Below are positions 42,041-49,477 of a stretch of 64,000 nucleotides of DNA, one piece after another. The DNA is from Foetidibacter luteolus (GTDB lineage: Bacteria; Bacteroidota; Bacteroidia; Chitinophagales; Chitinophagaceae). Within the stretch, counting starts at the first letter, position 1, and every line of letters starts with the position of its first letter. The DNA lies in assembly GCF_009650435.1 (NCBI RefSeq), contig NZ_VVIP01000059.1, positions 346,450-410,449 of the forward strand, written 5' to 3'. The notes under the pieces are model-generated. The model searched no databases. It was not told the DNA's origin and was given only the letters and a program-made list of their open reading frames with translations. A program made the position numbers and the translations under genes.

Positions 42041-43535
42041 TTCTGCTATAGTTAGGCGCTTCCCTGGTTATTTCCACATCATGCGCATGGCTTTCACGCA
42101 TGCCCGCATTGGTTATTTTTACAAAAGTGGCCTGCTGTAAAGCGGCAATATCTTTGGCGCCACAATACCCCATACCTGCACGCAAGCCACCCGCGTATTG
42201 CGCAATTACTTCGCTTAAATAACCTTTGTAAGCAACGCGGCCTTCAATGCCTTCGGGTACCAGCTTTTTAATGTCGTCTTCCACATCCTGAAAATAGCGG
42301 TCGCTGCTGCCCTGCGCCATAGCGCCTATACTGCCCATACCACGGTATTCTTTAAACTTGCGGCCTTCGTAAATAATGGTTTCGCCGGGGCTTTCTTCAA
42401 CACCCGCGAACACGCTGCCCATCATTACCACATTAGCGCCAGCGGCAAGCGCCTTAACCATATCGCCGGTGTAGCGTATGCCGCCATCCGCAATTACGGG
42501 TACGCCTTTTGCCTTTAACGCATTGGCCGCTTCCATAACGGCTGTAAGCTGCGGCACGCCTGCACCTGCAACAATGCGTGTGGTGCATATACTGCCGGGG
42601 CCAATACCCACTTTAACGGCATCCGCGCCGGCATCTGCCAGGGCTTTTGCACCCGCTGCGGTGCCCACGTTGCCGGCGATTACCTGCAATGTTTTAAAGC
42701 TCTTTTTTAAAGATTTCAAGGCATCTATAACACCGCGGGTATGGCCATGAGCGCTGTCTAACGTAACAATGTCAACACCCACCTGTTGAAGGGCTGCAGC
42801 CCTGTCGTGCAAATCTTTGGTAATACCCAGTGCTGCGCCTGTAAGCAGGCGGCCAAAATTATCCTTAACGGCATTGGGGTAGTTGCGCAGTTGAAGAATA
42901 TCCCTGTAGGTGATGAGCCCTATCAGTTTACCCTGTTTGTTAATAACGGGCAATTTTTCAATTTTATATTGGCGCAGAATTTTTTCCGCTTTTTTAAGGT
43001 CAGTTCCTTCCGGTGCTACTACCAGGTTTTCTTTGGTCATCACCTCACTTACCTTACGCTTTTTGTCGGTTTCAAAACGCAGGTCGCGGTTGGTTAAAAT
43101 ACCTACCAGTTTGTTATTGATATCAACAATGGGTATGCCGCCAATTTTGTTTTCTTTCATCAGCCGCAGTGCATCGCCAATGGTGGCGTTATCAGGCAGT
43201 ACAATGGGGTCTATAATCATGCCGCTTTCGCTGCGTTTTACTTTACGTACCTGTTCGGCCTGCTTTTCAATGGTCATGTTTTTGTGCAGAATGCCAAGGC
43301 CGCCTTCCCTTGCCAGCGCAATGGCCAGGTTGGCTTCGGTAACGGTATCCATTGCCGCGGAAAGCATGGGTATATTTAATGTAATGCTTTTGGTAAGCTG
43401 CGATTTAATGTTTACTTCACGTGGTAAAACTTCGCTGTAAGAGGGAATTAACAACACATCATCGAAGGTGAGCCCTTCTCCAAAAAATCTTGATTGTGCC
43501 TGACTATTACGGGGGGAATTAATTCTTGTTGCCAT
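42036..43535 (-). CDS. guaB: IMP dehydrogenase
   Basis: A 499-residue IMPDH, making XMP from IMP with NAD, the rate-limiting step to GTP. The ATG giving MATRINSPRN is the start; a TTG two codons before it lies in the promoter. Order: N-terminal barrel part (FFGEGLTFDDVLLIPSYSEV), two CBS domains (about 95-215), then the barrel with GPGSICTTRIV holding the catalytic Cys, GGIRYTGDMVKAL and YRGMGSIGAM, and the flap. The stop codon falls within a simple repeat. A perfect -7 element ends three bases upstream of the ATG. Confidence 0.97.
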   Translation of the reverse strand: MATRINSPRNSQAQSRFFGEGLTFDDVLLIPSYSEVLPREVNIKSQLTKSITLNIPMLSAAMDTVTEANLAIALAREGGLGILHKNMTIEKQAEQVRKVKRSESGMIIDPIVLPDNATIGDALRLMKENKIGGIPIVDINNKLVGILTNRDLRFETDKKRKVSEVMTKENLVVAPEGTDLKKAEKILRQYKIEKLPVINKQGKLIGLITYRDILQLRNYPNAVKDNFGRLLTGAALGITKDLHDRAAALQQVGVDIVTLDSAHGHTRGVIDALKSLKKSFKTLQVIAGNVGTAAGAKALADAGADAVKVGIGPGSICTTRIVAGAGVPQLTAVMEAANALKAKGVPVIADGGIRYTGDMVKALAAGANVVMMGSVFAGVEESPGETIIYEGRKFKEYRGMGSIGAMAQGSSDRYFQDVEDDIKKLVPEGIEGRVAYKGYLSEVIAQYAGGLRAGMGYCGAKDIAALQQATFVKITNAGMRESHAHDVEITREAPNYSRK

Positions 43536-43538
43536 GTG

Positions 43539-43546
43539 CAAAGATA
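43539..43546 (-). promoter_or_regulatory. -7 promoter element of guaB
   Basis: TATCTTTG on the minus strand, three bases before the ATG. A TTTG lies about 21 bases upstream, matching the -33 site. The mRNA is probably leaderless. Confidence 0.68.
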
Positions 43547-43629
43547 TAGCGGCAGTTTAATTACATCCAAAATATTTTTTGTTAAAGGGGCTGAAACGCA
43601 GGCTGGTATTGGGTTTGGTGGTGATATGA

Positions 43630-43740
43630 GCTATACCCGGCAATATTTGGTGGCCGGCGTCCGGTACTTTGTGGCGACCCAGTTGCGTCGCACTACTTTC
43701 ATCGTTCTGTTTTTCATGGCGACTTTTTACCACGATTTTT
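43630..43740 (-). repeat. R1 interspersed repeat, GCGACGC type
   Basis: On the minus strand: AAGTCGCCATGAAAAACAGA, ACGATGAAAGTAGTGCGACG, CAACTGGGTCGCCACAAAG. Same left part as the copy at 51138 but the other core. Confidence 0.8.
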
Positions 43741-43794
43741 GACGACGATTGTAAGCTGATTTTGCTGATTGCCCTGATGTAGAGAATTGTATCA

Positions 43795-43840
43795 TGACTT
43801 GATGGCTTAATGTCTTTTTGACTCCCTGACTTTGACTTTT
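43795..43840. repeat. Simple-sequence block (TTGACTCCCTGACT type)
   Basis: GACTTGATGGCTTAATGTC, TTTTTGACTCCCTGACTTTG. The same words as in the valS insert, here directly upstream of a promoter. Confidence 0.7.
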
Positions 43841-43850
43841 TTCTCATCCC

Positions 43851-43858
43851 TATCTTTG
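43851..43858 (+). promoter_or_regulatory. -7 promoter element of the TrmH-type gene
   Basis: TATCTTTG, ending four bases before the ATG at 43863; probably leaderless. Confidence 0.65.
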
Positions 43859-43862
43859 CCCT

Positions 43863-44399
43863 ATGCGAAAACTAAGCATGGACGAACTGGGCCGCAAGAC
43901 CATTGAAGAATTTAAACAGGCAGGAAAAAATTCAATAATAGTAGTATTGGATAACATACGCAGCATGCACAATGTAGGCAGCGTGTTCAGAACGGCGGAT
44001 GCGTTTTTAACAGAAGCTATTTGCCTGTGTGGCTACACGCCACAACCACCACACAGGGATATACATAAAACGGCGTTGGGCGCAACAGAAACCGTAGATT
44101 GGTTGTACTACGCCAACACTATGGATGCAATAACGGAACTGAAGCAAAGAGGGTACAGGATATTCGCGGTGGAACAGGTGGAAGGGAGCATTTCTCTTGA
44201 GCAGTTTAACATGCCAGGCGAAAAGATTGCCATTGTTTTTGGTAACGAGGTGGAAGGCGTAAACAGCGATGTGCTGAAGCTTGCTGATGGCTGTATAGAG
44301 ATACCGCAGTTTGGCATGAAGCATTCGCTGAACATTTCTGTGGCCGCAGGCATTGTACTCTGGAAACTTACCGAACCGGTATTAAAACAATTAAAGTAA
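43863..44399 (+). CDS. TrmH/SpoU-family RNA 2'-O-methyltransferase
   Basis: A 178-residue SPOUT methyltransferase modifying tRNA or rRNA ribose 2'-OH. Motif 1 is VVLDNIRSMHNVGSVFRTAD, motif 2 is IAIVFGNEVEGVN and motif 3 is IEIPQFGMKHSLNISVAAGIVLW, together forming the trefoil-knot SAM site. It is the short form without an N-terminal RNA-binding domain, so the RNA target is not known; it could be a TrmL- or TrmH-like enzyme. The DinB gene starts two bases after the stop. Confidence 0.93.
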   Translation: MRKLSMDELGRKTIEEFKQAGKNSIIVVLDNIRSMHNVGSVFRTADAFLTEAICLCGYTPQPPHRDIHKTALGATETVDWLYYANTMDAITELKQRGYRIFAVEQVEGSISLEQFNMPGEKIAIVFGNEVEGVNSDVLKLADGCIEIPQFGMKHSLNISVAAGIVLWKLTEPVLKQLK

Positions 44400-44400
44400 T

Positions 44401-44874
44401 ATGGGATATTGTGTGCAGCAATACCAGATGGTGCAGGGGGCCCGAAGCGCCTTGCTAAGTTATTGCAGTTCCATTTCGCAGGTGCATTTAAACAGCGTTT
44501 TACCTGAGTTTGGCAACCGCTCCATGGCTGCCCTGCTGCTGCATGTTGCTGATGTGTATTTTGGTTGGCTGAAAGAGTTTGCCCTTGGGCAGCAGGTAAT
44601 ACCTTTTGCGATAACGGCCGATACCAACATACACGATATTACCAATGCGTTTGAGGAAGTGGATGCGCTGGTGGCCATTTTCCTGGAGCATTTCCGCCAT
44701 AAGGAACAGGAGCCTGTAACGGGCAGGCTGCGTAATGGCAATGCTTACCAGGCTACGCCTTTTATGCTGTTTACGCATGTAACCACCCATGAGTTTCACC
44801 ATAAAGGGCAATTGCTTACCATGAGCAGGTTATTGGATTACACACCCGTGGATACGGATGTGATAAGGTTTTGA
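44401..44874 (+). CDS. DinB-family protein
   Basis: A 157-residue DinB/YfiT four-helix-bundle protein. The metal-binding His residues are visible in LLHVADVYFGWL (first) and HVTTHEFHHKGQLL (second and third). Such proteins are thiol S-transferases or damage-induced proteins; activity here is unknown. It overlaps nothing but starts two bases after the TrmH-type gene, which suggests translation coupling and one transcript. Confidence 0.9.
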   Translation: MGYCVQQYQMVQGARSALLSYCSSISQVHLNSVLPEFGNRSMAALLLHVADVYFGWLKEFALGQQVIPFAITADTNIHDITNAFEEVDALVAIFLEHFRHKEQEPVTGRLRNGNAYQATPFMLFTHVTTHEFHHKGQLLTMSRLLDYTPVDTDVIRF

Positions 44875-44913
44875 CTATAAAAGGGCAGTAAAACCGGGTT
44901 AATAAAAACGTTC

Positions 44914-44921
44914 TACATTTG
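44914..44921 (+). promoter_or_regulatory. -7 promoter element of the prenyltransferase gene
   Basis: TACATTTG, ending five bases before the ATG at 44927; probably leaderless. Confidence 0.62.
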
Positions 44922-44926
44922 CAGGT

Positions 44927-45844
44927 ATGTCAACAGTTAAGAACTACTTATCTCTCATAAAATTTTCCCATACCATTTTTGCGTTGCCCTTTGCGATGAT
45001 TGGATTCAGCCTTGCTTTTTACAGCGAAGATGCTATAAGGCATTTTATGGGTGGGTCGTTGCCTTCTTCGTACAGTATTTACTTTGGCCCATCCCTTGTG
45101 CTGTGGAAATTATTTTTGGTACTCATCTGCATGGTCACTGCCCGCAGCGCTGCCATGGCATTTAACCGCTACTTAGACAGGAGCTTTGATGCTAAAAATC
45201 CCCGTACAGCCATCAGGGAAATTCCTAAAGGTATTATAGCCCCTAACAGCGCCTTAAGGTTCGTTATTCTAAATTGCATCCTGTTTATGGCGGCTACTTT
45301 TTTTATCAATACCATTTGTTTTTACCTGTCGCCGGTGGCCCTTTTTGTTATCTTGTTTTACAGCTATACCAAAAGGTTTACTGCGCTTTGCCACCTGGTG
45401 CTGGGGCTGGGTTTGTCACTGGCGCCCATTGGTGCTTACCTGGCGGTAACGGGCCGTTTCGATATTTTGCCCATCCTCTTCTCGTTAGCGGTAATATTTT
45501 GGGTAAGCGGTTTTGATATTATTTACGCCCTGCAGGATGTTGATTTTGATAAAAGCCAAAAGCTGCATTCCATGCCGGCCGCTTTGGGCAAGAAAAACGC
45601 TTTAAGGGTATCTGAACTGCTGCACCTGTTAAGTGCAGCCTGTGTTGTTGCGGCAGGCATTTACGGTGGATTTCATGCGCTGTATTGGGTGGGCATTGCA
45701 GTGTTTGCCGGCATGTTGTTTTACCAGCATTCTATTGTAAAGCCAAATGATCTAAGCAAAGTAAACATAGCATTTATGACGGCCAACGGCATAGCCAGTG
45801 TTGTTTTTGGCGTACTGGTAATAGCGGATTTGCTCTTGTTGTAG
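44927..45844 (+). CDS. mqnP: UbiA-type prenyltransferase, probable MqnP
   Basis: A 305-residue integral membrane prenyltransferase of the UbiA superfamily. The two Asp-rich motifs are AMAFNRYLDRSFDAKNPRT and YALQDVDFDKSQKLHSMP, which bind the prenyl-diphosphate through magnesium. About eight hydrophobic helices are visible. UbiA (4-hydroxybenzoate) and MenA share the fold, but the window carries mqnB and mqnD and no ubiquinone genes, so the acceptor is most likely 1,4-dihydroxy-6-naphthoate, as known for MqnP. That function is inference from context and family resemblance. Confidence 0.82.
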   Translation: MSTVKNYLSLIKFSHTIFALPFAMIGFSLAFYSEDAIRHFMGGSLPSSYSIYFGPSLVLWKLFLVLICMVTARSAAMAFNRYLDRSFDAKNPRTAIREIPKGIIAPNSALRFVILNCILFMAATFFINTICFYLSPVALFVILFYSYTKRFTALCHLVLGLGLSLAPIGAYLAVTGRFDILPILFSLAVIFWVSGFDIIYALQDVDFDKSQKLHSMPAALGKKNALRVSELLHLLSAACVVAAGIYGGFHALYWVGIAVFAGMLFYQHSIVKPNDLSKVNIAFMTANGIASVVFGVLVIADLLLL

Positions 45845-46058
45845 TTGGGTGGTGAATGGTCAATGGTGAATGGTGAATATGGATGAGGGGTTAGGGTGTT
45901 GATGGTTAGTTAACAGCTTACAAGTTTTTTGCCTAAAACATTTTATTGATAATGCTTTATTAATTCATTCCTGCTACTTTATTTCGAAAACCTTGCTTTG
46001 ATAAGTTCAGAAGGAAAGTAAACCATATTTATTCACCTTTGACCATTCACCATTCACC
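45845..46058. repeat. Paired simple-sequence blocks (GGTGAATGGT type)
   Basis: GGTGAATGGTCAATGGTGAA (from 45852) and its inverted form TTTGACCATTCACCATTCAC (46037-46056) lie at either end of this spacer and could pair. The second runs right up to the ruvX ATG. Confidence 0.7.
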
Positions 46059-46060
46059 AC

Positions 46061-46474
46061 ATGCCTCGCATTCTCTGCATAGATTACGGTGCTAAACGAA
46101 CCGGCATTGCCGCTACAGACCCGCTGAAGATTATTGCTACGGCCTTGGGCACGATTGATACCAAAGAATTATTCCCCTACTTAAAGGCTTATTTTTTAAA
46201 AGAAACAGTGGAACTGGTATTGGTGGGCGAACCCAAAAACCTGGATGACAGCGATACTCATGCCACGCCGCTGGTGAGGGCTTTTATTAAAAAGTTTCAG
46301 AAAGATTTTCCGGCCATACCTATACAAACGGTGGATGAACGTTACAGCTCTAAAATGGCATCACAGGCTATGGTTGAAATGGGGATGAAGAAAAAAGACC
46401 GGCAGATAAAAGGCAATATAGACCAGGTAGCCGCTACCATGATGCTGCAGGAATACCTGAGAACGCATGGATGA
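46061..46474 (+). CDS. ruvX: YqgF/RuvX family putative Holliday-junction resolvase
   Basis: A 137-residue RNase H-like protein of the YqgF family. ILCIDYGAKRTGIAATD holds the first catalytic Asp, LVLVGEPKN the second strand with Glu, and PIQTVDERYSSKMA and IKGNIDQVAATMMLQEYL the last acidic residues. Roles reported for the family: 16S rRNA 5'-end maturation and possibly Holliday-junction cleavage. The start lies directly after a simple-sequence block. def follows after a repeat-filled gap of 470 bases. Confidence 0.93.
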   Translation: MPRILCIDYGAKRTGIAATDPLKIIATALGTIDTKELFPYLKAYFLKETVELVLVGEPKNLDDSDTHATPLVRAFIKKFQKDFPAIPIQTVDERYSSKMASQAMVEMGMKKKDRQIKGNIDQVAATMMLQEYLRTHG

Positions 46475-46562
46475 TTTTACCAGCGAACCTGGACCAATGT
46501 GCATAGTATAAACCTGTTATATATCGCTGAGTAAAGAACAAGGATCGCAATGCTGCGGGGCG

Positions 46563-46766
46563 ATGTCATTAAGTTAAGAAGAAAGACATTGTTCTTTGCG
46601 CCGTAGGTGCTACATGTTTGTAGAAATAGCATACAACAAGGGAATTATGCCGCATAGCTGCTACCCTTGAGCAACGATTGGGTAGCCACCCTGTGGCATC
46701 CGTTCATCTAAATGATGTTGTTTCTACAAACATACAGCCCCGATGGGGCTTAACTTAATGACATTG
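46563..46766. repeat. Composite inverted-repeat element
   Basis: Two copies of one unit face each other. Each has ATGTCATTAAGTTAAG at the outer end (46563-46578 and the reverse complement at 46749-46764), a short GC hairpin (GCCCCGATGGGGC in the right unit), ATGTTTGTAGAAA, about 30 variable bases and a centre. CTACCC (46671) and GGGTAG (46680) pair at the centre. The left unit has a 20-base insert and a decayed GC hairpin. Confidence 0.8.
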
Positions 46767-46794
46767 TGCTGCGGGATGCTGGCTTAGTTGCTCA

Positions 46795-46862
46795 GTAGAG
46801 ATGTAGAGTACAAGTGAGTGACACAACGATGATTTATAGTAGCAATACAGTCCGTCCCATAC
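46795..46862 (+). repeat. R1 interspersed repeat, GTGACAC type
   Basis: GTACAAGTGAGTGACACAAC (46808-46827), then GATGATTTATAGTAGCAATA and CAGTCCGTCCCATA. Confidence 0.82.
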
Positions 46863-46946
46863 GCTGCAAAAGCCGGCGGCTTTTGTCAAAACGCTTTGTT
46901 AACATTCTAACAATTATCTTCGCAGTTAATTTTTGCCGAATAAAGT

Positions 46947-47525
46947 ATGATTTTACCGATAGTAGCTTACGGGGCGCCGGTTTTACGCAAAACCGCTCAG
47001 GACATTGACAAGGATTATCCCAACCTGCAAAAGTTTATTGAAGATATGTGGGAAACCATGTATGCCAGCAATGGTGTTGGCCTTGCCGCACCGCAGGTAA
47101 ACCGTGATGTACGCATTTTTGTAATGGACAGCAGCCAGATTTTTGAAGGCCAGGAAGAGCAGGATAAAGGCAAATACCCCGATGAACCGGGTATAAAAAA
47201 AGTGTTTATTAATCCGCATGCCGTTGAGTTAGAGGGGGAGGAGTGGAGCTATAACGAAGGTTGCCTGAGCATACCCAAAATAAGGGAAGATGTGATGCGC
47301 CCCGAATCTGTTACGCTGGAATATGTTGACGAAAATTTTGAACCGCATACCGAAACTTTTCATGGCCTTACGGCACGCATTATTCAGCATGAGTACGACC
47401 ACCTGGAAGGAAAACTTTTTATAGATTACATGAAGCCATTCAGGCGTAAGATGCTGCAGGGTAAGCTTACGGATATTACCAAAGGGAAGATTAAGGTGGA
47501 TTATAAAATGACGTTCAGCAAATGA
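46947..47525 (+). CDS. def: Peptide deformylase
   Basis: A 192-residue deformylase removing formyl from N-terminal Met of new proteins. Three motifs are complete: GVGLAAPQV, EGCLSIP (Cys metal ligand) and QHEYDHLEG (two His ligands and catalytic Glu). The extra loop (SSQIFEGQEEQDKGKYPDEP) between motifs 1 and 2 is a Bacteroidota trait as far as I recall. It reads as the start of a two-gene group with the exported protein that follows 57 bases on. Confidence 0.97.
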   Translation: MILPIVAYGAPVLRKTAQDIDKDYPNLQKFIEDMWETMYASNGVGLAAPQVNRDVRIFVMDSSQIFEGQEEQDKGKYPDEPGIKKVFINPHAVELEGEEWSYNEGCLSIPKIREDVMRPESVTLEYVDENFEPHTETFHGLTARIIQHEYDHLEGKLFIDYMKPFRRKMLQGKLTDITKGKIKVDYKMTFSK

Positions 47526-47582
47526 AAACAGGCATGATAACTGCGTTACATTCATCCGGCAATAAACTACAAATCTGAGCGG

Positions 47583-48536
47583 ATGAAATGGCTGAATGTA
47601 CTTCTTGTTTTTACTGTTACTATTGCCCGTGCCCAAACCAGCGACACGGCATTGAACCGAAAAGATACCTCTGTTTTTTTTGAAGGAAAGGTGTACCGCC
47701 TGCCGGAAGTGATTGTGCGTAATAACCTTGATTATAAAGATGTATTGCGCCGTATTAAAGAAGATACTACTTTTTACAAAGCTTTCCGCAACCTTAAAAT
47801 AATTGAATACACAGCGTATAACGATATACGCATGCTTGATAAAAAGGGTAATGCAGAAGCTACTTACAACAGTAAAACACGCCAGCACCGGCAAAATGGC
47901 TGCCGCTCTACCGAAGTGCTTGAGCAAAAAACCACCGGCGATTTTTTTGATAAAAAAGGCAACTTTAACTACACTACCGGCGAAATGTTTGGCAGCCTTT
48001 TTTTTGCCAAAACACCAATATGCGGCGAAACCAATATTGTAAAAGGCGCAGCACCCAGCACGGCCGGTAAGAAGGGTATTGAAAAGCATAAAGAACAATT
48101 GAAAATGCTGTTCTTTAACCCTGGCAAAAAAATTCCCGGCATCCCATTTATTGGCAACAAGCTTGATTTGTATGACGATAAAGCGCATAAGCTGTACGAT
48201 TATACACTGGATTATGTTGCCTATAAAGGCAGTTTTGCTTATGTGTTTACAGTAAAGGCAAAAGAAGACCTTGGCTTCTTTCGCCGCGATGATATTGTGG
48301 TAGACGAAATGGTTACCTGGTTTGATTATAAAAACATGGAAGTGCTGGCCCGCAATTACTCCCTTAGCTATGGCGCCGGCGTGTACGATTTTGATGTAAA
48401 GATGGAAGTGGAAATGGATAAAGCCGGTGATTTGCTGGTGCCCAAATTCCTGCGTTATAAAGGCAACTTTAAAGTAATATTTAAAGGAAGGGAAAGAGGT
48501 GAGTTTACCGCTACGTTATTTGATTATAAGAAATAG
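47583..48536 (+). CDS. Exported protein of unknown function
   Basis: A 317-residue protein with a signal peptide (MKWLNVLLVFTVTIARAQ), hence periplasmic or outer membrane. I recognise no family with confidence. Visible: an early EGKVYRLPEVIVRNNLDYKDVLRRI stretch that resembles the plug-like linkers of Bacteroidota outer-membrane proteins, a middle with NPGKKIPGIPFIGNKLDLYDD, and a C-terminal beta-rich part of alternating strands (DYKNMEVLARNYSLSYGAG, DFDVKMEVEMDKAGD, RYKGNFKVIFKGRERGEF). It follows def on the same strand. Confidence 0.75.
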   Translation: MKWLNVLLVFTVTIARAQTSDTALNRKDTSVFFEGKVYRLPEVIVRNNLDYKDVLRRIKEDTTFYKAFRNLKIIEYTAYNDIRMLDKKGNAEATYNSKTRQHRQNGCRSTEVLEQKTTGDFFDKKGNFNYTTGEMFGSLFFAKTPICGETNIVKGAAPSTAGKKGIEKHKEQLKMLFFNPGKKIPGIPFIGNKLDLYDDKAHKLYDYTLDYVAYKGSFAYVFTVKAKEDLGFFRRDDIVVDEMVTWFDYKNMEVLARNYSLSYGAGVYDFDVKMEVEMDKAGDLLVPKFLRYKGNFKVIFKGRERGEFTATLFDYKK

Positions 48537-48547
48537 CAAAGCCGGAA

Positions 48548-48630
48548 TTTTTTTATGGGCCCGGCAGGACTGCTACTATGAGGCTTTGCTTGCGTCGCAC
48601 TCTTGTACTCTACCGCTTTACGCAACAACT
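48548..48630 (-). repeat. R1 interspersed repeat, GCGACGC type
   Basis: On the minus strand GTACAAGAGTGCGACGCAAG (48607-48588), CAAAGCCTCATAGTAGCAGT, CCTGCCGGGCCCATAAAAAA. Clean copy. Confidence 0.88.
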
Positions 48631-48700
48631 AATCCCGCATCCCGCTGCATTTCCTGGATACGCCTTACTCTTTCCACGACAATGTGTCCCCGATGCCGCC

Positions 48701-49369
48701 TTACTTTTCAAAAACCAGCGCATCAGCATTTGCGCCAAGTTCTTTTAACGCTTCCAGGATGGCTTGCGTAAAAGCATCCGGCCCGCACACATAAAATGGC
48801 TGGTTGAAATTGCTGATGTGTTGCTGCAGAAAACTTTTATCAATGCGGCCATGAATATAGGAGGTGTTGGTTTCTCCTGTAATAATGTTGATGAAGTTGC
48901 TGCCCAGTATGGCCTTAAACTCTTCTTCGAGTATAATATCTTTCGTGGTTTTATTGGAGAATAGTAACTGGTTGCTGCCTATAGCGCCTTTTTTGTGCAA
49001 GTCTCTGAATATGGCGATAAACGGCGTTACCCCGGCCCCGCCGGCAATAAATACACCTTCACCTTTGTATTCAATCGTTCCCCAGGAGTCGCCGATTTCA
49101 AAGCGGTCGCCTGGCACTACCTGCGCCAGTTGATTGGTAACACCATCGTGGTCGGTATAACATTTAATGGTAAACTCCAGGTTGTTATCATCTGTTAAAG
49201 AGGTAAAAGTGAAGGGCCTTTTTTCTTTTTCCCAACCTTCTTTCAAAAGTGATAATTCTGTGGCCTGGCCGGGTTCGTAGTTGTAGCCTTCCGGCTTTTC
49301 AATAGTAAAGGAACGTACGTTATGGGTTACCTGTTTAACGGAAAGTATTTTTAGATGGAAGGTTTGCAT
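48701..49369 (-). CDS. Ferredoxin/flavodoxin-NADP reductase-like oxidoreductase
   Basis: A 222-residue FAD-binding reductase of the ferredoxin-NADP reductase superfamily. The FAD site is KRPFTFTSL (the R-x-Y/F-S/T motif), followed by the NAD(P)-binding FIAGGAGVTPFIAIFRDL and FYVCGPDAFTQAILEAL. No iron-sulfur domain is fused. The electron acceptor is unknown. Single gene, convergent with the def unit across an R1 copy and divergent from the large lipoprotein gene. Confidence 0.93.
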   Translation of the reverse strand: MQTFHLKILSVKQVTHNVRSFTIEKPEGYNYEPGQATELSLLKEGWEKEKRPFTFTSLTDDNNLEFTIKCYTDHDGVTNQLAQVVPGDRFEIGDSWGTIEYKGEGVFIAGGAGVTPFIAIFRDLHKKGAIGSNQLLFSNKTTKDIILEEEFKAILGSNFINIITGETNTSYIHGRIDKSFLQQHISNFNQPFYVCGPDAFTQAILEALKELGANADALVFEK

Positions 49370-49477
49370 AAGTTAACTGTTTTAATGGCTGTTAAATTTA
49401 GCATAACAAAAGTTCTTTAACACATGTTTTGATAATGGAATTTTAGTTTGCCTTATAGCTGAACTAAACCTTACTGC

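Larger units (their letters stand above)
46475..46946. other. Intergenic gap with composite inverted repeat and R1
   Basis: About 470 bases between ruvX and def: the composite inverted repeat (46563-46766) and an R1 copy (46795-46862). A TATCTTCG near 46915 may be the def promoter, as the same word precedes the thiolase. No gene seen. Confidence 0.65.

Noticed and set aside
46814..47008. 64-codon frame before def
   Set aside because: Overlaps an R1 copy and the def start in another frame.
47229..48188. Minus-strand frame of 319 codons opposite def and the exported protein
   Set aside because: Shadow of the real plus-strand genes; composition rich in Phe, His and Arg and no recognisable domain.
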